A DNA stretch of 64,000 nucleotides from Terriglobia bacterium (GTDB taxonomy: Bacteria; Acidobacteriota; Terriglobia; Terriglobales; Acidobacteriaceae). Under the pieces are notes generated by a model. That model was given only the letters and a program-made list of their open reading frames with translations, was not told where the DNA came from and did no database searches. The position numbers were made by a program, and so were the translations under genes. Shown here one piece after another: positions 63,715 through 64,000 of the stretch; the first letter of the stretch is position 1; each line of letters opens with the position of its first letter. The DNA lies in assembly GCA_020073165.1 (NCBI GenBank), contig JAIQFP010000001.1:186001-250000 (forward strand), read 5' to 3'.

Positions 63715-64000
63715 TGATTCCCAACCCTCTGGCGCTCATTGCCGAGATCACGCACCGCTGCCCGCTGCATTGCGTCTATTGCTCGAACCCCCTGCAAATG
63801 GCTGGCGCGAAGGAAGAACTGGCAACGGGAGGCTGGCTGCGTGTTTTTCAGGAGGCTGCCCGGCTGGGAATTCTTCACCTGCATCTGACGGGCGGTGAGC
63901 CGCTGGCCCGCTTGGATCTGAAGGAGTTGGTCGCGGGTGCGCACGCATGCGGTCTCTACAGCAACCTGATTACGTCAGGCATCGGCCTCTCCGAAACTCG
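63714..64000 (+). CDS. pqqE: PqqE, PqqA peptide cyclase (truncated by window end)
   Basis: The first 95 residues of a radical SAM enzyme that cross-links Glu and Tyr of PqqA. It starts at ATG 63714, overlapping the pqqD stop by one base. The cluster motif is Cys16-x3-Cys20-x2-Cys23 (HRCPLHCVYCSNPLQM), followed by HLTGGEPLARLDL. The gene runs off the window, so the SPASM half cannot be seen. Confidence 0.93.
   Translation, partial: MIPNPLALIAEITHRCPLHCVYCSNPLQMAGAKEELATGGWLRVFQEAARLGILHLHLTGGEPLARLDLKELVAGAHACGLYSNLITSGIGLSET

Overview
The window looks like chromosomal DNA of a soil Acidobacteriota (Koribacter/Sulfotelmatobacter-like). The main reasons are a tandem array of ADOP permeases (a family named for its expansion in acidobacteria), choice-of-anchor-D and FG-GAP secreted proteins, HAF-repeat proteins, high GC content, and many signal-transduction genes. 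No ribosomal marker is present, so the assignment is an inference.

Layout. 214-9,323: housekeeping genes metK and ahcY (activated methyl cycle), a secreted Ig-like repeat protein, asnA, the tldD/tldE protease pair and a frameshifted four-helix-bundle gene. 9,515-11,434: PilZ protein, LuxR-type pseudo-receiver regulator and bacterioferritin. 11,519-11,608: tRNA-Ser(GGA). 11,586-21,287: a 9.7-kb integrated element bounded by about 30-bp direct repeats derived from the tRNA 3' end. All its genes are on the minus strand: integrase, excisionase, two P27-like terminase small subunits, HNH and candidate PD-(D/E)XK nucleases, and a primase-helicase. There are no capsid, portal or terminase-large genes, so it resembles a phage satellite (PICI-like). 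21,513-25,351: a chaperone/pilin-like secretion cluster with an unusual beta-barrel protein. 25,380-31,320: two-component genes. 31,562-34,295: a periplasmic protein, a radical SAM/SPASM-like enzyme and a small CxxC protein. 34,516-37,951: BlaI repressor, M56 metalloprotease and HtrA protease, with the same dyad operator before blaI and before htrA. 38,016-42,230: ferredoxin-methyltransferase fusion, ECF sigma factor, small membrane proteins and an MFS exporter.

42,421-57,540 is one long plus-strand unit: HlyD adaptor, ABC ATPase, three ADOP permeases plus a 51-residue relic of a fourth, second ABC ATPase, TolC, then an NtrC-type sigma-54 activator and its NtrY-like kinase. A sigma-54-type site lies just before the first gene, suggesting that the unit controls its own transcription in response to envelope or toxic-compound stress. 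57,657-61,246 carries a large FG-GAP protein and a frameshifted HAF-repeat protein. The window ends inside a pqqABCDE operon for the redox cofactor PQQ, including a 25-residue pqqA precursor gene at 61,570.
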